DNA of 64,000 bases from Eudorina sp. 2006-703-Eu-15 (Eukaryota > Chlorophyta > Chlorophyceae > Chlamydomonadales > Volvocaceae). Shown in pieces: positions 34,961-47,200 of the stretch (its first letter is position 1; the number at the start of each line of letters is the position of its first letter). A program made the position numbers and the translations under genes. Location of the stretch: NCBI GenBank assembly GCA_003117195.1, contig BDSI01000040.1, positions 620,658 to 684,657 of the forward strand, read 5' to 3'. The notes under the pieces were generated by a model that was not told where the DNA came from, did not search any database, and saw only the letters and a list, made by a program, of their open reading frames with translations.

Positions 34961-37900
34961 ATGGGGAGTGTCGCAGAAGCGAAAAGAGTATTGAATGTCA
35001 ACGTGGGCATACTTGGACATGTAGACTCGGGGAAAACCAGTCTCGGTAATTGCATGCGTGAGCAACCATCTATGTCCTTGCTTGCAACTCGACACGTTTC
35101 CGCCTTGCCCCTTGAATCGACACGCAGTGGCCGCAATGTCAACCCGGCTGTCCACGGCCGCTCTAGACAAACACCCACAGAGCAAGGAGCGCGGAATCAC
35201 TCTGGACCTGGGTTTCTCGGCTTTCACGGTATGTGGTCCACGCCCCTGTTATGAAGATGGGATACCGACCGCAGCCCCTTGCCGCTCGTGAGCGATCCAC
35301 GATCCACGTCGGGTGCGGTGGTTTGAATGACCATGTGCTTCCGGTCCTGGCGGCGGCGCAGGTACCTATGCCAGAGCACCTGGCACATCTGCCGTACGAC
35401 GAGTTACAGTTCACCCTGGTGGACTGTCCAGGGCACGCGTCACTCATCCGAACCATCATCGGCGGCGTGCAGATTATTGACATGATGGTGCTCGTCATTG
35501 ACATCACAAAAGGTGGGCCGTGGCAGTGGCGCGAAAGCCAATATGAGAGTACCCTTTGCTGTACAACTGCTAGGTTGCCACTTGTTGTTGGGTGTCAGCC
35601 ACGCCCTGAACTCATCACGGATTGCAGCTTACGCGTATGGTCCATGATTGCGTAACGGCATTGCAGCATTTCGCTCAGCTTACAGGCCGCTGAGCCTCTT
35701 GTCCGTCCTGCTCAACTCCCTCTACTGCCCTACTGCCTCCCCGCACTCCTCCTTCGCAACCCATGACCATGACCTCGCATGCGTCTCCAACACGCCTGCA
35801 GGCTTGCAAACCCAAACTGCGGAGTGTCTGGTGGTGGGTGAGGTTGCCACCAGCCGCATGGTGGTCGCCCTCAACAAGGTGAGGGATCTGGGTTGTGATG
35901 CGATGGGAGGTGTGCATTAAGGAGAGACGCCAAGCCCGGGGCTATCCTGCAGGGCGCCCACGAGCCTGGTTGGACCGGGCGGTGTAAGGGGCATGTACAG
36001 ATGGTATATGGTCGGCAGGTTGGCCCGTCGGGACACAGCGGCACGGGCGGTTGAACGACAAGAACCACCCCCGCTCCTCGCCCTTCGATGAGCGCACGTC
36101 GCGTCGTCCGGCGGGTCACCCTCCGAGACGCGTTCATCCCCTTTTTCTGTCGTCCTGCCTCCCCCGAGTCCACTGGGATGCATCTGACACGTCTCTGCGC
36201 GTTTCGTATGGTGCGTTGACGCTCCTGTGAAATGTTCCGACGCGTGCGGTCCTTCGCCGCCCCTGTGCGCAATGTTCGACTTGCTTCATGCCTTTCCCAG
36301 GTGGGTGGGTGGGGTTGGGAAGGGCCACGGGTGGATGCAGGCAGGTGAGGGGACCACACGCGTGCGCTGAATGGCAGACATGGGACAAGGTTCGGCTTCG
36401 CAGCTGTTTTGGTTCGCCCTCGTAGCCTCGTTGCTTTAAAGGCGAGGGTACTCAGGGTGGGCCCTCGGGAGAGCATATGGTTCTTACGATGAGGTGGATG
36501 GCGGGGTGAACTGCGTCACAGCCCACAGATGACGGAGCAAGCCGCGCTGAAGGCAGGCCGCCCGGATTGGCATGTCGTTGTGCCGAGAACGGCCATTCCT
36601 ACCCTCCCGGCAGATCGACCAGTTGCAACCCGAGGACGAACGGCCAAAGGCGGTGCGGCGCGCCATGAAGCGTCTCAGCCAGACCTTCGCGATGACCAAG
36701 TTCGTGGGCGTCCCCATGGTGCCCGTGTCCGCCAAGCCGGGTGAGGGACCCGGCGGTCAGCCAGTGGGGCCTCTCCGCCACGTCTGGTGGTCGGCACCCG
36801 CGCGCGTGGCGTGGTGTAGAGCGGTGTGATGGCGTTGGTAGGTCGACCAGTCCACAGCACAGTGCGCCTACACTATACAGTCCATCACGTATGTTGTGAA
36901 GGTTGGCTGGGCGGACTTGTGCCCTTGTGAGCTAGCGTAATACCTGTTTCCTGTTTTGCAGCGCATGCACTGTGAGCTAGCGTCTCCAGTTCAACATTAT
37001 AGCTGTCTGAAGTCTGCAACCGCGCCTACAGGAGGCCAGGCGGATAGTCCCCCGCTGGGCATCGAGGACCTGAAGGCGGCGCTTATCGCAATGGTGCCGC
37101 CCGCCCCGCGGCTCGTGTCGGGTCCCTTCCTGTTCTCGGTGGACCACTGCTTCCCAATCAAGGGCCAGGGCAGCGTGCTGACGGGGACAGTCCTACAGGT
37201 GCGGTGATCGGTGTGTGTTGGGGGGACTGTCCTAGGAGCACGAAGCATGCGCGTGTCGGCCCGCCGAAACGGATCCTGTTCGTATCCTGCACGTGCACGT
37301 GCACGCGTTTCACGGGTTGAGAAGGCCCACCGTCAGGGGCCCACAGCAGCAGTGAAAGGAGCCCACATAGCGGTTCGCCTGCTGGACACGCTCCGCAGAC
37401 TTCCCATAGCACCGAGCAGTCGATCGCGCCCTGTCTGAGCTGGCCGTGCCGTGCCGCCGGCCGCGCTGTGCCGGGCTGGTCGTGCCGTGGCGCTCCGTTT
37501 CGTTCGGTTCGTTACACTGCAGGGCTCCATCTCCGTCAACGAGACGCTGGAATTGCCCGCGCTCAAGCAGACCCGCAACGTCAAATCCATCCAGATGTTC
37601 AAGGCGCCTGTACAGCGCGCGGTACAAGGGGACCGGGTGGGCATCTGCGTCACGCAGCTGGACTCGACGCTAGTGGAACGCGGCCTGGCGTGCACGCCGG
37701 GCACGGTGCCGACCTTCCGGGGAGCAATCGCGGCGGTGGAGAAAATTCGCTTCTACGCTGGTGCGACTATCCGGCCGGCTGCCTTGCTGTAATGTATCAT
37801 ATCGTGCCGTACCGCATCAGCGCTGGGGATAAAGGGAGTGCCATGACCCTGCGACATACGGCATGCGACTCTCAGTACAGATTTGCTGTAGAGACAACTT

Positions 37901-40055
37901 CCGTAAGGGATCATTCGGAACGGAGGTGCACACCGAACAGGTTGTCAATCCAGGTGCGGTCAAGGTCACTAGCCAGATGGTTACGTATTAGCCAGATGGC
38001 TGCTGTGCCCGCACGACCCAGCGTGCGTCATGTGCCAAACGGTGAAGTCATGTACCATGCCTCGGTCCCCCTGGTGACGTGCGGCCTTATCAGGTCGTGT
38101 GCCCAGCCGGGCCAAGTTCCACGTGTCCGTGGGGCACTCGACAATGATGGCCGAGATGACGTTCTTCGGGACGGCGGACGGCGAGGGGCTGTCCCGGGAC
38201 GCGGCGTTGGCGGCCATGATCGCCAACCTGAACGCCATGGCGCTGTCGGGGACGCCAATGACCTTCGACATGGGCAGGGACTACTTGTACCAGGTGGGCG
38301 GCGCGCATGGGGACCAGGGGACAGGGGAGGTTGGAGGGACCGGAAGGTTAAAGGTTATAAACAACGAAAAAAACATCGGAACAAGAAATGGGCCACATCA
38401 TCCTTCACGTTTACTGGGCCAGCTGCACCCCATGGTCCTGTAATGTTGTCTACTCCGTTGCCCACGCACGGTCCTTGCTTCCCTGACCGTGTCAAGACGC
38501 CAGGAGGAGCTGTACGGCTTGGAAGGACGGCCTTGTGCGTCTGGGGCTGCTGTCCCGCCCGCGTCAGAAGAGGGCGAGCAAGGAGATGCGGATGGAGAAG
38601 GGCCCCGGCATTTCGGACCCCAGTGGGCTTTGCTCAAATTCGACCAGCCCGTGACCGCACCCAAGGTGCGTTGTCCGAACGGGGCTATGGCACAAAACAG
38701 GAGGGCAGAATATTGGTGATCGCCCGATGGAGGCCGGGTCGAGGAGTTGCCCGCTTCTAGAAGTTAAAGGCCCGTTCCGTGTAACCATTAGTCGTTCCCT
38801 CCAGACCAGATCAGGAGGGCGATATCGCGCAGGGTGGGTTTCAGCATGCTGCGGTTGTCAAGCTGGTCATCAACCCGCTCGGGCAAGTATGCTGCCTCAG
38901 AATTTCATGTGCAGCTGCTGAGGCCTGTCCTTCATCCCGTGAATTTCCCAGGACGCGCTGGTGATAGGCGCCAAGTTTGATGCCGACATCCACGGCGAGG
39001 CCTGCAGGTGAGGGGGGCACCTGACACGATAGCTTTGCAACGCATCGCCTTACTGTCACGACCAGTTTTGTTGGGTGCACCAGAGCCCTTGTCATTCTCT
39101 TCGGTGTGCGTCATGTAAGCAGCCCGCCCGCCTGCCTGCCCGCGTGGGAACGCCGTGTTGGATTAACCCGCACCGGCAGGCTCGCGTTCTACGGACGGCT
39201 GGTCTCCTTGGTCGACCCGACGAGCCCGGAGGATCTCGCCCGGGTCAAGGTGTTCAAGCTCAAGACGCGAACGGGCACCATCGAGCGGATACAGCCCGAC
39301 GGCTCCACTGCTATCGTACGCAGCCTTATCAAGAAGGAAACGGACGTCACGGTCTTCGTGGGACTCAAGGTCGGTGCACAAGAGGTGACTGCCGCCGTAG
39401 ATTGAGGAAGCGCAGCGGGGCGGGAAGCGCCGCCGCCTAACGCAGTTGTGCACCTAGGGACACGTTGCGATCTGGTTGGCTCATGTTGGGCGCGCAGCGC
39501 GAGCAGACGCGCATTGCAGTCTGCATTTGGTTATCGCGCTGCTGCCGCCGCTTGCCTCCGGGCATCCGAATTTTTGCAGGTGACGTCCGGGCGTGGCGAG
39601 GAGGGCGTGATCGAGGGATCCTTCGGCAAGTCGGGCAAGCTGAAGGTGAGGCGGAGCCAACAGGATGGCCGCCCAGCGTATGGACGTCCGACGCATCTTG
39701 CAGTGGGACCCGTCGCACCCTGTTGCCCGGCTGCCGCCTGCTTTACGTCGCGCCAAATCTGGACCGACTAGAAGCATGTCTCTAATCTGGATGCAAAGCT
39801 GTGTATGGGTACTAGAGAAGGAAACCAGTTACGCTGGTGTGGGTAGGCCCGTGTTGGTACCATCCGGAATGGTCCTCCCTGCGCCACTGCCTGTCTTTTG
39901 GGACGGCCACCCTACCCTTTCCCCATCCGGCTGCCCAGGTGTACTTTTCGGGCGGGCTAGCTGCCGAGGGCCGCACTGCCGAGGACAACGTAGTTACGCT
40001 CCGCTGCAAGCGCTACCTCTTCGACCCACATGCCAAGAAGGCGCTGCGCCAGTGA
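34961..40055 (+). CDS. EEFSEC: Selenocysteine-specific elongation factor EFSec/SelB (13 exons, 578 aa)
   Basis: This GTPase delivers Sec-tRNA to UGA codons of selenoprotein mRNAs. Exons: 34961-35045, 35128-35228, 35362-35512, 35802-35878, 36614-36740, 37032-37198, 37523-37760, 38094-38293, 38504-38665, 38952-39007, 39180-39369, 39580-39645, 39939-40055; every phase agrees. G1 is GHVDSGKT. Then come KERGITLDLGFSAF, DCPGHASLIRTIIGG (G3) and NKID across intron 4 (G4). SVDHCFPIKGQGSVLTGTV and GDRVGICVTQLD mark domain 2. AKFHVSVGHSTMM and LVIGAKFDADIH mark domain 3. FYGRL, VFKLKTRTG and TLRCKRYLFDPHAKK mark the EFSec-specific domain 4. Length is close to animal EEFSEC (~596). An Asp/Glu/Gly-rich patch in exon 9 is lineage-specific. 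TGTAA at 40187-40191 is a likely poly(A) signal. The gene implies an active selenoproteome. Confidence 0.95.
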
Positions 40056-41204
40056 GAGGCGGGCGGCGGGTCGGGCAGGCCAGCAAACCGTCTCGGGGAC
40101 AAATAACTGGAAACGGGTTGTCAACAGCTGATTGTGTCGCACTATCGGCACAGCTGGGGCACGAAATGCTGCAGGTATTGCAACTTTGTAACGGTTACGT
40201 ACATAATGTTGATGATATTTTGAAGGCTGTTCGTTTTCGCGTTTGCCTTCACGAGGCAGATTCGTTATATTATTTGAGTCTGATTGCAGCTGCCCTGTGG
40301 GCCATGGCTGAGAGGCCGGTGCACCGTTTTTGACGGATGCGGTACCTGAACGCATGAGCGCTCTTGCTTGAGCACACAGAGCTATGGCATCAATGTGGGA
40401 TAGGTAAGCAGGATGCCGCCTCACACGGCTCAGCCTTCGGAAAAGCCCTTTGGGGAACTTTCGCATACAGACTTCCGCGGCTGTAATGTACGATCGCTGG
40501 GGTACCGTATTGTTGAACGCATGAGTTGTCATTCGAGTTGCACTCACGCCTTGTACCGCAGAAGGTTGGACTTCGCCACTGGAGCAATGTTTAAGCGTGT
40601 TGGAGGATCGTTGCCGAAGATGGAGCGGTGTGTGTTGAGACGGGTTCGGTGTGTCTAGCTGTGTGCAATCGGTGTAATGGCCGTGCAGATTGGACGTCGA
40701 GGACCGCACCCTTGCCGTTACAAATGCCTTGTGGGCACAGCCAGCCTCCCCTCGTCCGCATGACAGGCTTGCCGCGATCCACGGCAAGCCACAGCATGTT
40801 TGAGTTCATACATTGAGACTGTCGGACTGCTACCCAGTGGCAGCGTGCAGCTTGGAACAACATACGTGACGCCGGTTCACCTTCCCCTCCGTCGACGTCA
40901 TCCCACACCAGACCACGCACGTGTGGCAGCAGGAAGGTGGACCCGCTCCCTGTTGCAAGATGCTCCAGCGGGCAGCAAAGACGCCGTGCGCACATAAAAT
41001 CACTTTCCCGTTGGGACGCTAATCATAAGATGACTGAGCGTGCGTCACGTGGCCGCGTTGCGGACGAGTGGGGTCACGAATAATCGCGGGTATGTGGCGC
41101 AGGGTATCCCAAAAATGGGTCTCACCCCTCTAGACCCCCGCTGAGGCCCCAGCGCGAAGCTAGGAGGCCCAATAAGAAGCACACGTCATCACGCGCGCTT
41201 GCCC
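40056..41204. other. Convergent 3' region with shared GC motif
   Basis: TGTAA at 40187-40191 is a candidate poly(A) signal for EEFSEC. The segment 41145-41160 repeats a 16-base piece of the palindrome at 16961-17015. No exon was recognised. Confidence 0.5.
41145..41160. repeat. Second copy of a 16-bp GGCCCCAGCGCGAAGC motif
   Basis: It matches 16974-16989 exactly but lacks the right-hand arm of that palindrome, so it may be a degenerate copy of the same element. It lies 45 bases past the glycosyltransferase stop codon. Confidence 0.7.
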
Positions 41205-44200
41205 TCATCTTGTCTCGTTGATCCGGTGGTACAGCCACTGGATGATCGTCCCGAACGCGTCATCCTCGAAGGGGAACTCCGTCATCGGACGGAAGGGCGA
41301 CTCCCGGGGACCCAGCTTGTGCGACGCTTCCAGCACTTCGGGAGGACCCGTGCGGATGTTCTTATCCACCACAGACTTGTACAGCCGCCGCAACAAGGGC
41401 CCGGTGGAATATGCGAACCTGCCGGTGGCGGTGCGACGCGAGGATGGTGAATCACGTCAGACTCCCGAAGATGCCCTCACGTCTCGGGACGCCAGCCTCA
41501 CGCGAACGCACTGCCACGAACAAGGGAGGCAGCAAAGCTACCGGCCAATCGCCAGCTCTTAGGATTCAGGTGTTGCATGACCCCCGCACGACTTCCCGGC
41601 CCGCCGTTGCACCGTCTCGTGCCAGCCGAGTAAGGAAACCGCCCGGGCTGCTCACCGATGCCACACGCGCGCCAGGTTCCGCTGCATCTTCGCCAGCCGC
41701 TCCGGCGGTACGGCGACCAAGAGCTCGGGAATAGCCGCCAGCACCTCCTCATCCTCTCGGATCCGAATCGAGAACGAGTCCCAGTCCAGGATGCTCTCAA
41801 ACACGGCATGCACGCCGTCCATCACCACGAGCGGCACACAGCCGTGCAGGATGGCGTCCTCAGCGCGTGCCGACCAGCCGTCACCTGCACAACCCGGGAT
41901 CAACGCTTCACACCTGCGCTTCATAACAGGGCGGAAGACAGGCTACCCCGCAGGAAACCTCAATACAGCAGCTGAAAAGGGCTCCGGCCTTTCATCCGGC
42001 AATGAGCTAATCCGTTGTCCGATGCCGGGGAGTGCTGGCAACCCTCTTCCCGTAGTAGTATGGGCACCTCCCTGCTGCGGCACCTCCACGCCTTGACCCA
42101 CCCGGGGCCACTAGACAGAACTTGGACCGGGCCATGTGCTCCGAATAGGAACCTTGGATGGTGTCCCCGGTGCCAATGTAGATGCGGTACCTGGTCGCCC
42201 AGTCGCCGTCGTGTGCGAGCCTGCCAAATCAGACCAGGCGCAACAGGAAGGAGGCGGCCGACCAGGCAGCACCATTGACCTGACGGGCTAGATCGGGGAA
42301 AGGTGTCTTAGCCTCGCCGCCAACACATAGTGTCATTATCTCTTGCTCTGATGGCTCCATATGATGCAGTGAAATGCTTCAGCCACAGATGTGCGTTTAC
42401 CGTACGTGGGGCGCTAGCAAAACCACACATTTGAAGAGCTGTTTGCTCGATCCGTCAACCCCGTGTATTCGCCGCCTCGTCATGCTGTGGCTTACTTGAA
42501 GAGCTTCTGACGGATGCCGCGGCTGTAGTGGTTGCGCCGGCCCGCGCCCACGTCGCCCCGGAAGTACAGCAGGATGTCCCGCTCCAGTGGTGGGGCTCCT
42601 ACCAGCGGCGAAGCTGAGAAGTGCTCCGGGGGCTTGAAGGACGGGATCACCAGATCCTGCAGTCAGAATACGATGCGGCAGGACGGGACCGGACCGGGGC
42701 TTTTGCAACAACCTGCTTGGGATACCTGCGACGCGAGCTGTTCTGGGGGCATGGGGTCAGGCTCCAAGGTACTACGGTCCAGAGTGGTGCCAGCGACTGA
42801 CTTGATGACCGTATACCTCGCATCCGGTGACAAGTGGATGGTAAAAATTTTCCGGTCTAATACCAATAGACATGAATGTTCACTGGCCGCCGCATGGCCA
42901 ACCTCACCTTCTCAGGATCATAGCACGGGTGCGACCGCGTCTTTTCTACCCAGTCGAAGCCCTTCCAGCCCGCGAACTCTTGCAGCGGCATGGCCATGTT
43001 GTAGTTGTCCTGCGCATAAGCATTCACGCGGGCGAGATCCGGGACCAGTGTCCAGAACAGGACAGGCACGGGCATGCAGGGCTGCGCAACTAGTCATATG
43101 CTCCGTGCGGGTATTCACACAGTCAGCAGACGCACCGCCATACGCTCTGGCACACGGCACCCTGTGCAGCGCAGCAGGGGCCGAGCGCACGTGACAGAAT
43201 CGTTGCCCAGCGAACCCGCCACACCACATGGCCGCAACACCTGCTAATTACCGATACCCAATCAGACTGGTTGAGAGTGGCACGCATGATTGCCGAATAT
43301 GCGATGCCGATCGCATACCAGCCTAGGAGCCTCGAGCTGTGCTCGTCTGCATCTACATTGCGGTAACACGTACCTGCTCATATGCCGAGCCGGACTTGTG
43401 GTCGAGCCCCAGACGGCCCCAGTGCGTGAGCATAATCGAATTGTTGTACACCACGTTTGGCATGTAGCACGCGCCCTCATCCGGGGCCATCTGATGGGGG
43501 AGCGGCCGGGGAAGACGGTGACTGTGCAACTCTACCGCGTAATGTCTCCAATACGAGACGCTGCCACGCATGACCGAGTGGATCTCGATGCGATGCAAAG
43601 GCCGGTGCAACCAACGTGGAGTAAACATGGACATATCCCGTGCAAGCAGACGCTCCCCACTTCCCGGAAAGCGCTCGTGACACCGGCGGCCGAACTGGCA
43701 TCTCCCAACAAGCACGATGGGCTTGCTGAAATCCAGGCAGGCACCGGCGCAGGCCGTCGGCCCCTACGACGGCGGACAGGGGCTGCCCGGCGGTCCCCAT
43801 AGGTCCGCTTCCTGGGCACTCACCAACCAGATGTGGTCGCGACCATTCCGCCTGTTCCACCAGGGAAAGTTGGTGGACAGCCACTCGTGAGCCTCCAGAA
43901 TCATGTTGGCCACGTGCATGGGCCGATTGTGAGCTGCAGCGCGGGGCGGGCAGGGCAACCGACTCGAAAGACTCAAGATCACGATGCACCCAAGCAGGTT
44001 ATCGGTGACCGCCATGTTATCGGTGACCGCCATGTTATCGGTGACCGCCAACATGTGTTGGCACAAGAGCGGACCGCGAAGGCAGCCACGCGACTGGGAG
44101 GCCACGGCGCCGATCCACTGGTTGCAACACGGCATAGAAAAAAGCATGCGCCATATACCCAGAAAGTCGTCATTGCGAACACTCCGAGCGGTTGATGTGT

Positions 44201-47200
44201 CCAAATTGCACGACGGACATTGTAACTACAGCGTCTACAGGCGGGACACAACAGCGCTGTGGGAATATGCGCCTGGTCCTGGCAGCACGTCGCCACGTTG
44301 CAAGGACCCACCGAAGGGCGCATACCACCAGGGATAGTCAGCCCAGCCCAACACCGGCCACATGTAGCAGGTGATGTACATGGGCACGTAGAAAAAGTCC
44401 GCCTCCTCGGGATCGTAAGTCCTGCGGGAGGAGCCGGGTGCCACCCCGCGCCCCGGGGTGCAGGCGCCCGGGAGGATCCGCTCGAGAACATTAGTGGCCT
44501 ACATTTGCAGCGGACAACTTAAGAGACCGCGCGAAAGAGGGTTTTGGGCAAAGAGACAAGAAACGTACGATACCAAGGTGAAGAAGCCAGCAAAGGGCAT
44601 CGCCCATGCACAACCCGGTGCACCACAGGTCAGGACTGTCATCCGGGGCACAGAAATGCATCCCATTCGCCTGCAGCCGCCGCGCCCACCCTTGCTCGGC
44701 TGTCTCTGACCTGTGTTCGCTTTGAAGCAGCATCTCGTGCAGGTACGCCTCGACGCTGTAGGTCATGCTCATGACGTAGGAGTCGTTTTGCTCAGTGAAC
44801 CGCCGCCACATGCAGGCATCACTGCAGCAGGATTAATGCACATGACGAGCTAATCTCGACGGCATTCAGGTTTGACGAGCCCAACCAACGACACCAAGAA
44901 AAAGACCACGGTCGCACATGTTCACTATCCAACGTTCCCAGCGTTGGAGGCCGCAAACGGGTCGGCCGCCGCCCGTCCCGAGCGTATGCGCCACCGCTCT
45001 GAGCACTTACGCTGCAATGCGGTACTGCAGCATCCTGCTGTGATACTCCGGAGGCATGTCGTACACCTAAACGGGGGGCGTGTCATCGTTTCAGGGTCAG
45101 ATCACCAAAAAGACATCCCAACCCCGACCCGCTTTCCGCGCACACGTTCAACAGGTGACGCCAGCACTCCGCGACGTAAATGGAAACACGGCCGATCCTG
45201 GCCCCACGGGAGGACAGCCCACGTGCCCCGGCAGGTCGTCGCAATTCTCAGCGCCTCCATCGCGATAACCCACATAAATGAGAGGTCGGGGCCGGGTGGG
45301 CGTGGGCGGGACGGGTAGGGACGCTGGTGGCACTACCGCCGTCGCTTCAATCCACCGGAGATCGAACTTCCCTTCATGGGTTGGAAAGCGCGCAGTTAGC
45401 AACAAAGCGTTCCGTCAGCACGTGCGACAACCGACAAGGATAGGCCCAAGTTAATGTCTCCGGTCGGGTGCCGCGACCCACACCGGAACCGCACGTGAGG
45501 CAACTAATGCCTATGGCTGGATGATACGGCGCGCGCATGCCGGCGGCCAAGGCTGCTGACCAAGGTGTGCGATCCGCAATACCAAAGAGCGCATCCGGGT
45601 CTGGGGCACTTCTGGCCCCAAAGCGGATCCAACGCGCCGCACCTGGATCGAGCTCAAGACCGGCCTTCTTGCGGCTGCAGTCGTTACCGTACCAGCCAGG
45701 GTGACATCTGCAGTCAATGAGGAAAACAGCAGCAGGGGAGCCCCGGAAAGGAGCCGGTCGGCATTCATATAGGCTGTAAGTCCCAAAAGCCGAAGTCTGC
45801 ATTCAAGTCTCATGACTTTGCTCCCTTAGAATCCATGCGCGCCGCCGGATGGCCTAGTGCCGCCACGAACAGTCAACTCCAGGGCTTTGCCGCTCTGAAT
45901 CTCGGCAAGTTTGTTTGGGACGAACGCGACGCGCAATCGCCGACACGACCCCAACCACTGCATTAACGGTGTTACAGAGGACCCCGCGGGTCATGGGTGA
46001 CAGCCGCAGCCTCCTCACCACTTGCTTTGCTTGCCCCCGATGGGACCTCAATATCAATGAAATCCACGCAATAGCAGCAACCCAGGGGCACTGACGAGAA
46101 CAGCGCGGCGTGCCCGGTCAGCAACACAGGCGCTGCACGGAAGGGCGCACCACGAAGGGTGCGAGAGGTCCTCCGGCTGGTCCCACCGGCTCACCTGCAG
46201 AAACCCGTGTGGCAGTCTCCGTGGCCGGTACACTGGTTGACGCAGTAGGGCTCGTACTGCCGAGACCCGTCACACGGCCAGCCGTTGCCGTCCTGCGCCG
46301 TGAAGCCCGTCAAACACGTCAGCAGGGCTGCGTGGAGCTGGAGCTGGTGCGACTGTGCATCCACATGTTAATGGAGAACTCATCCGTGTGTGGGCGTAGT
46401 GGACAGGGTTGTGACGTACAACGGGGGCAAGCATGGTCAATGCGAAAAGTGACGGCAGCAGCCGTTGCGTCAGGTGGGCCTTACCCAGGCGCATCCGCAT
46501 CTTCGGAAGCAGAGGAGTCGCAGCCCATGTGCGCGGGAAGGCAGTTGCTCCGGTGCCGCACAGCGGTTAGCACGTGCACAACACCGGGAGGCAAGGGGGC
46601 GCGAGCACAAAGTTGAACAGGAAACGAAATGAAATCTCCGCCTGTGTAGCAAGCCCGTCAACCCTTTCCGAGTTTGCACGGCAGGGGCCGCGATGCACCC
46701 CTACGAAACACCACTACACCAGGCTCTGTCGCTCTCCTCAGTCCATCTGCGCCCACGTGTCCCTGCGAAAGACGCCCAGCCCCGACGCTCACACAGTTTT
46801 GGACTCCAACGAGTTGCACCAGCCCTCCGGGCCGTAGATGTCCTCGTACCGGATGTACGGCCGGCCCCACGTGATTTCTGTCCCATCCTTGTCCTGCGAA
46901 TGGGATTCCCGGGTCGAACCCGAGCAGGTCCGGTGCACACCCCTGGAGTGCCGAGATCAGACTGCCGCAACCGGCTTGCTTGGCATGAAGGATGCCACAC
47001 ATAGCAGAAGACAGCGTCGCGCAAACCTCCTTGTGTTAATCCAATCACCTCGGAAGCCCCTCGACCGAAGCCGCTTGCCCAGCTTGTTCGTAATCCTTCC
47101 CCTGCCGTGTGCCATCACTCACATGACCGATCATGCACGAATCCGTCATCGGCCGGCCCCATTGCACTGGTGGGGTCCAGGGTGGGGAGCCCGGAGGCGG

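Noticed and set aside
37468..38760. 430-codon open frame on + over EEFSEC
   Set aside because: It is a different frame from the EFSec exons at 37523-37760, 38094-38293 and 38504-38665, with no family similarity; a shadow.
38845..38892. Apparent EEFSEC exon encoding VVKLVINPLGQ
   Set aside because: The family alignment is complete when exon 38504-38665 joins 38952-39007; including it would insert extra residues and it lacks a good donor.
46860..46935. tRNA-like GGGTCGAACC loop
   Set aside because: No acceptor stem or other arms could be folded around it, and it abuts a glycosyltransferase exon.
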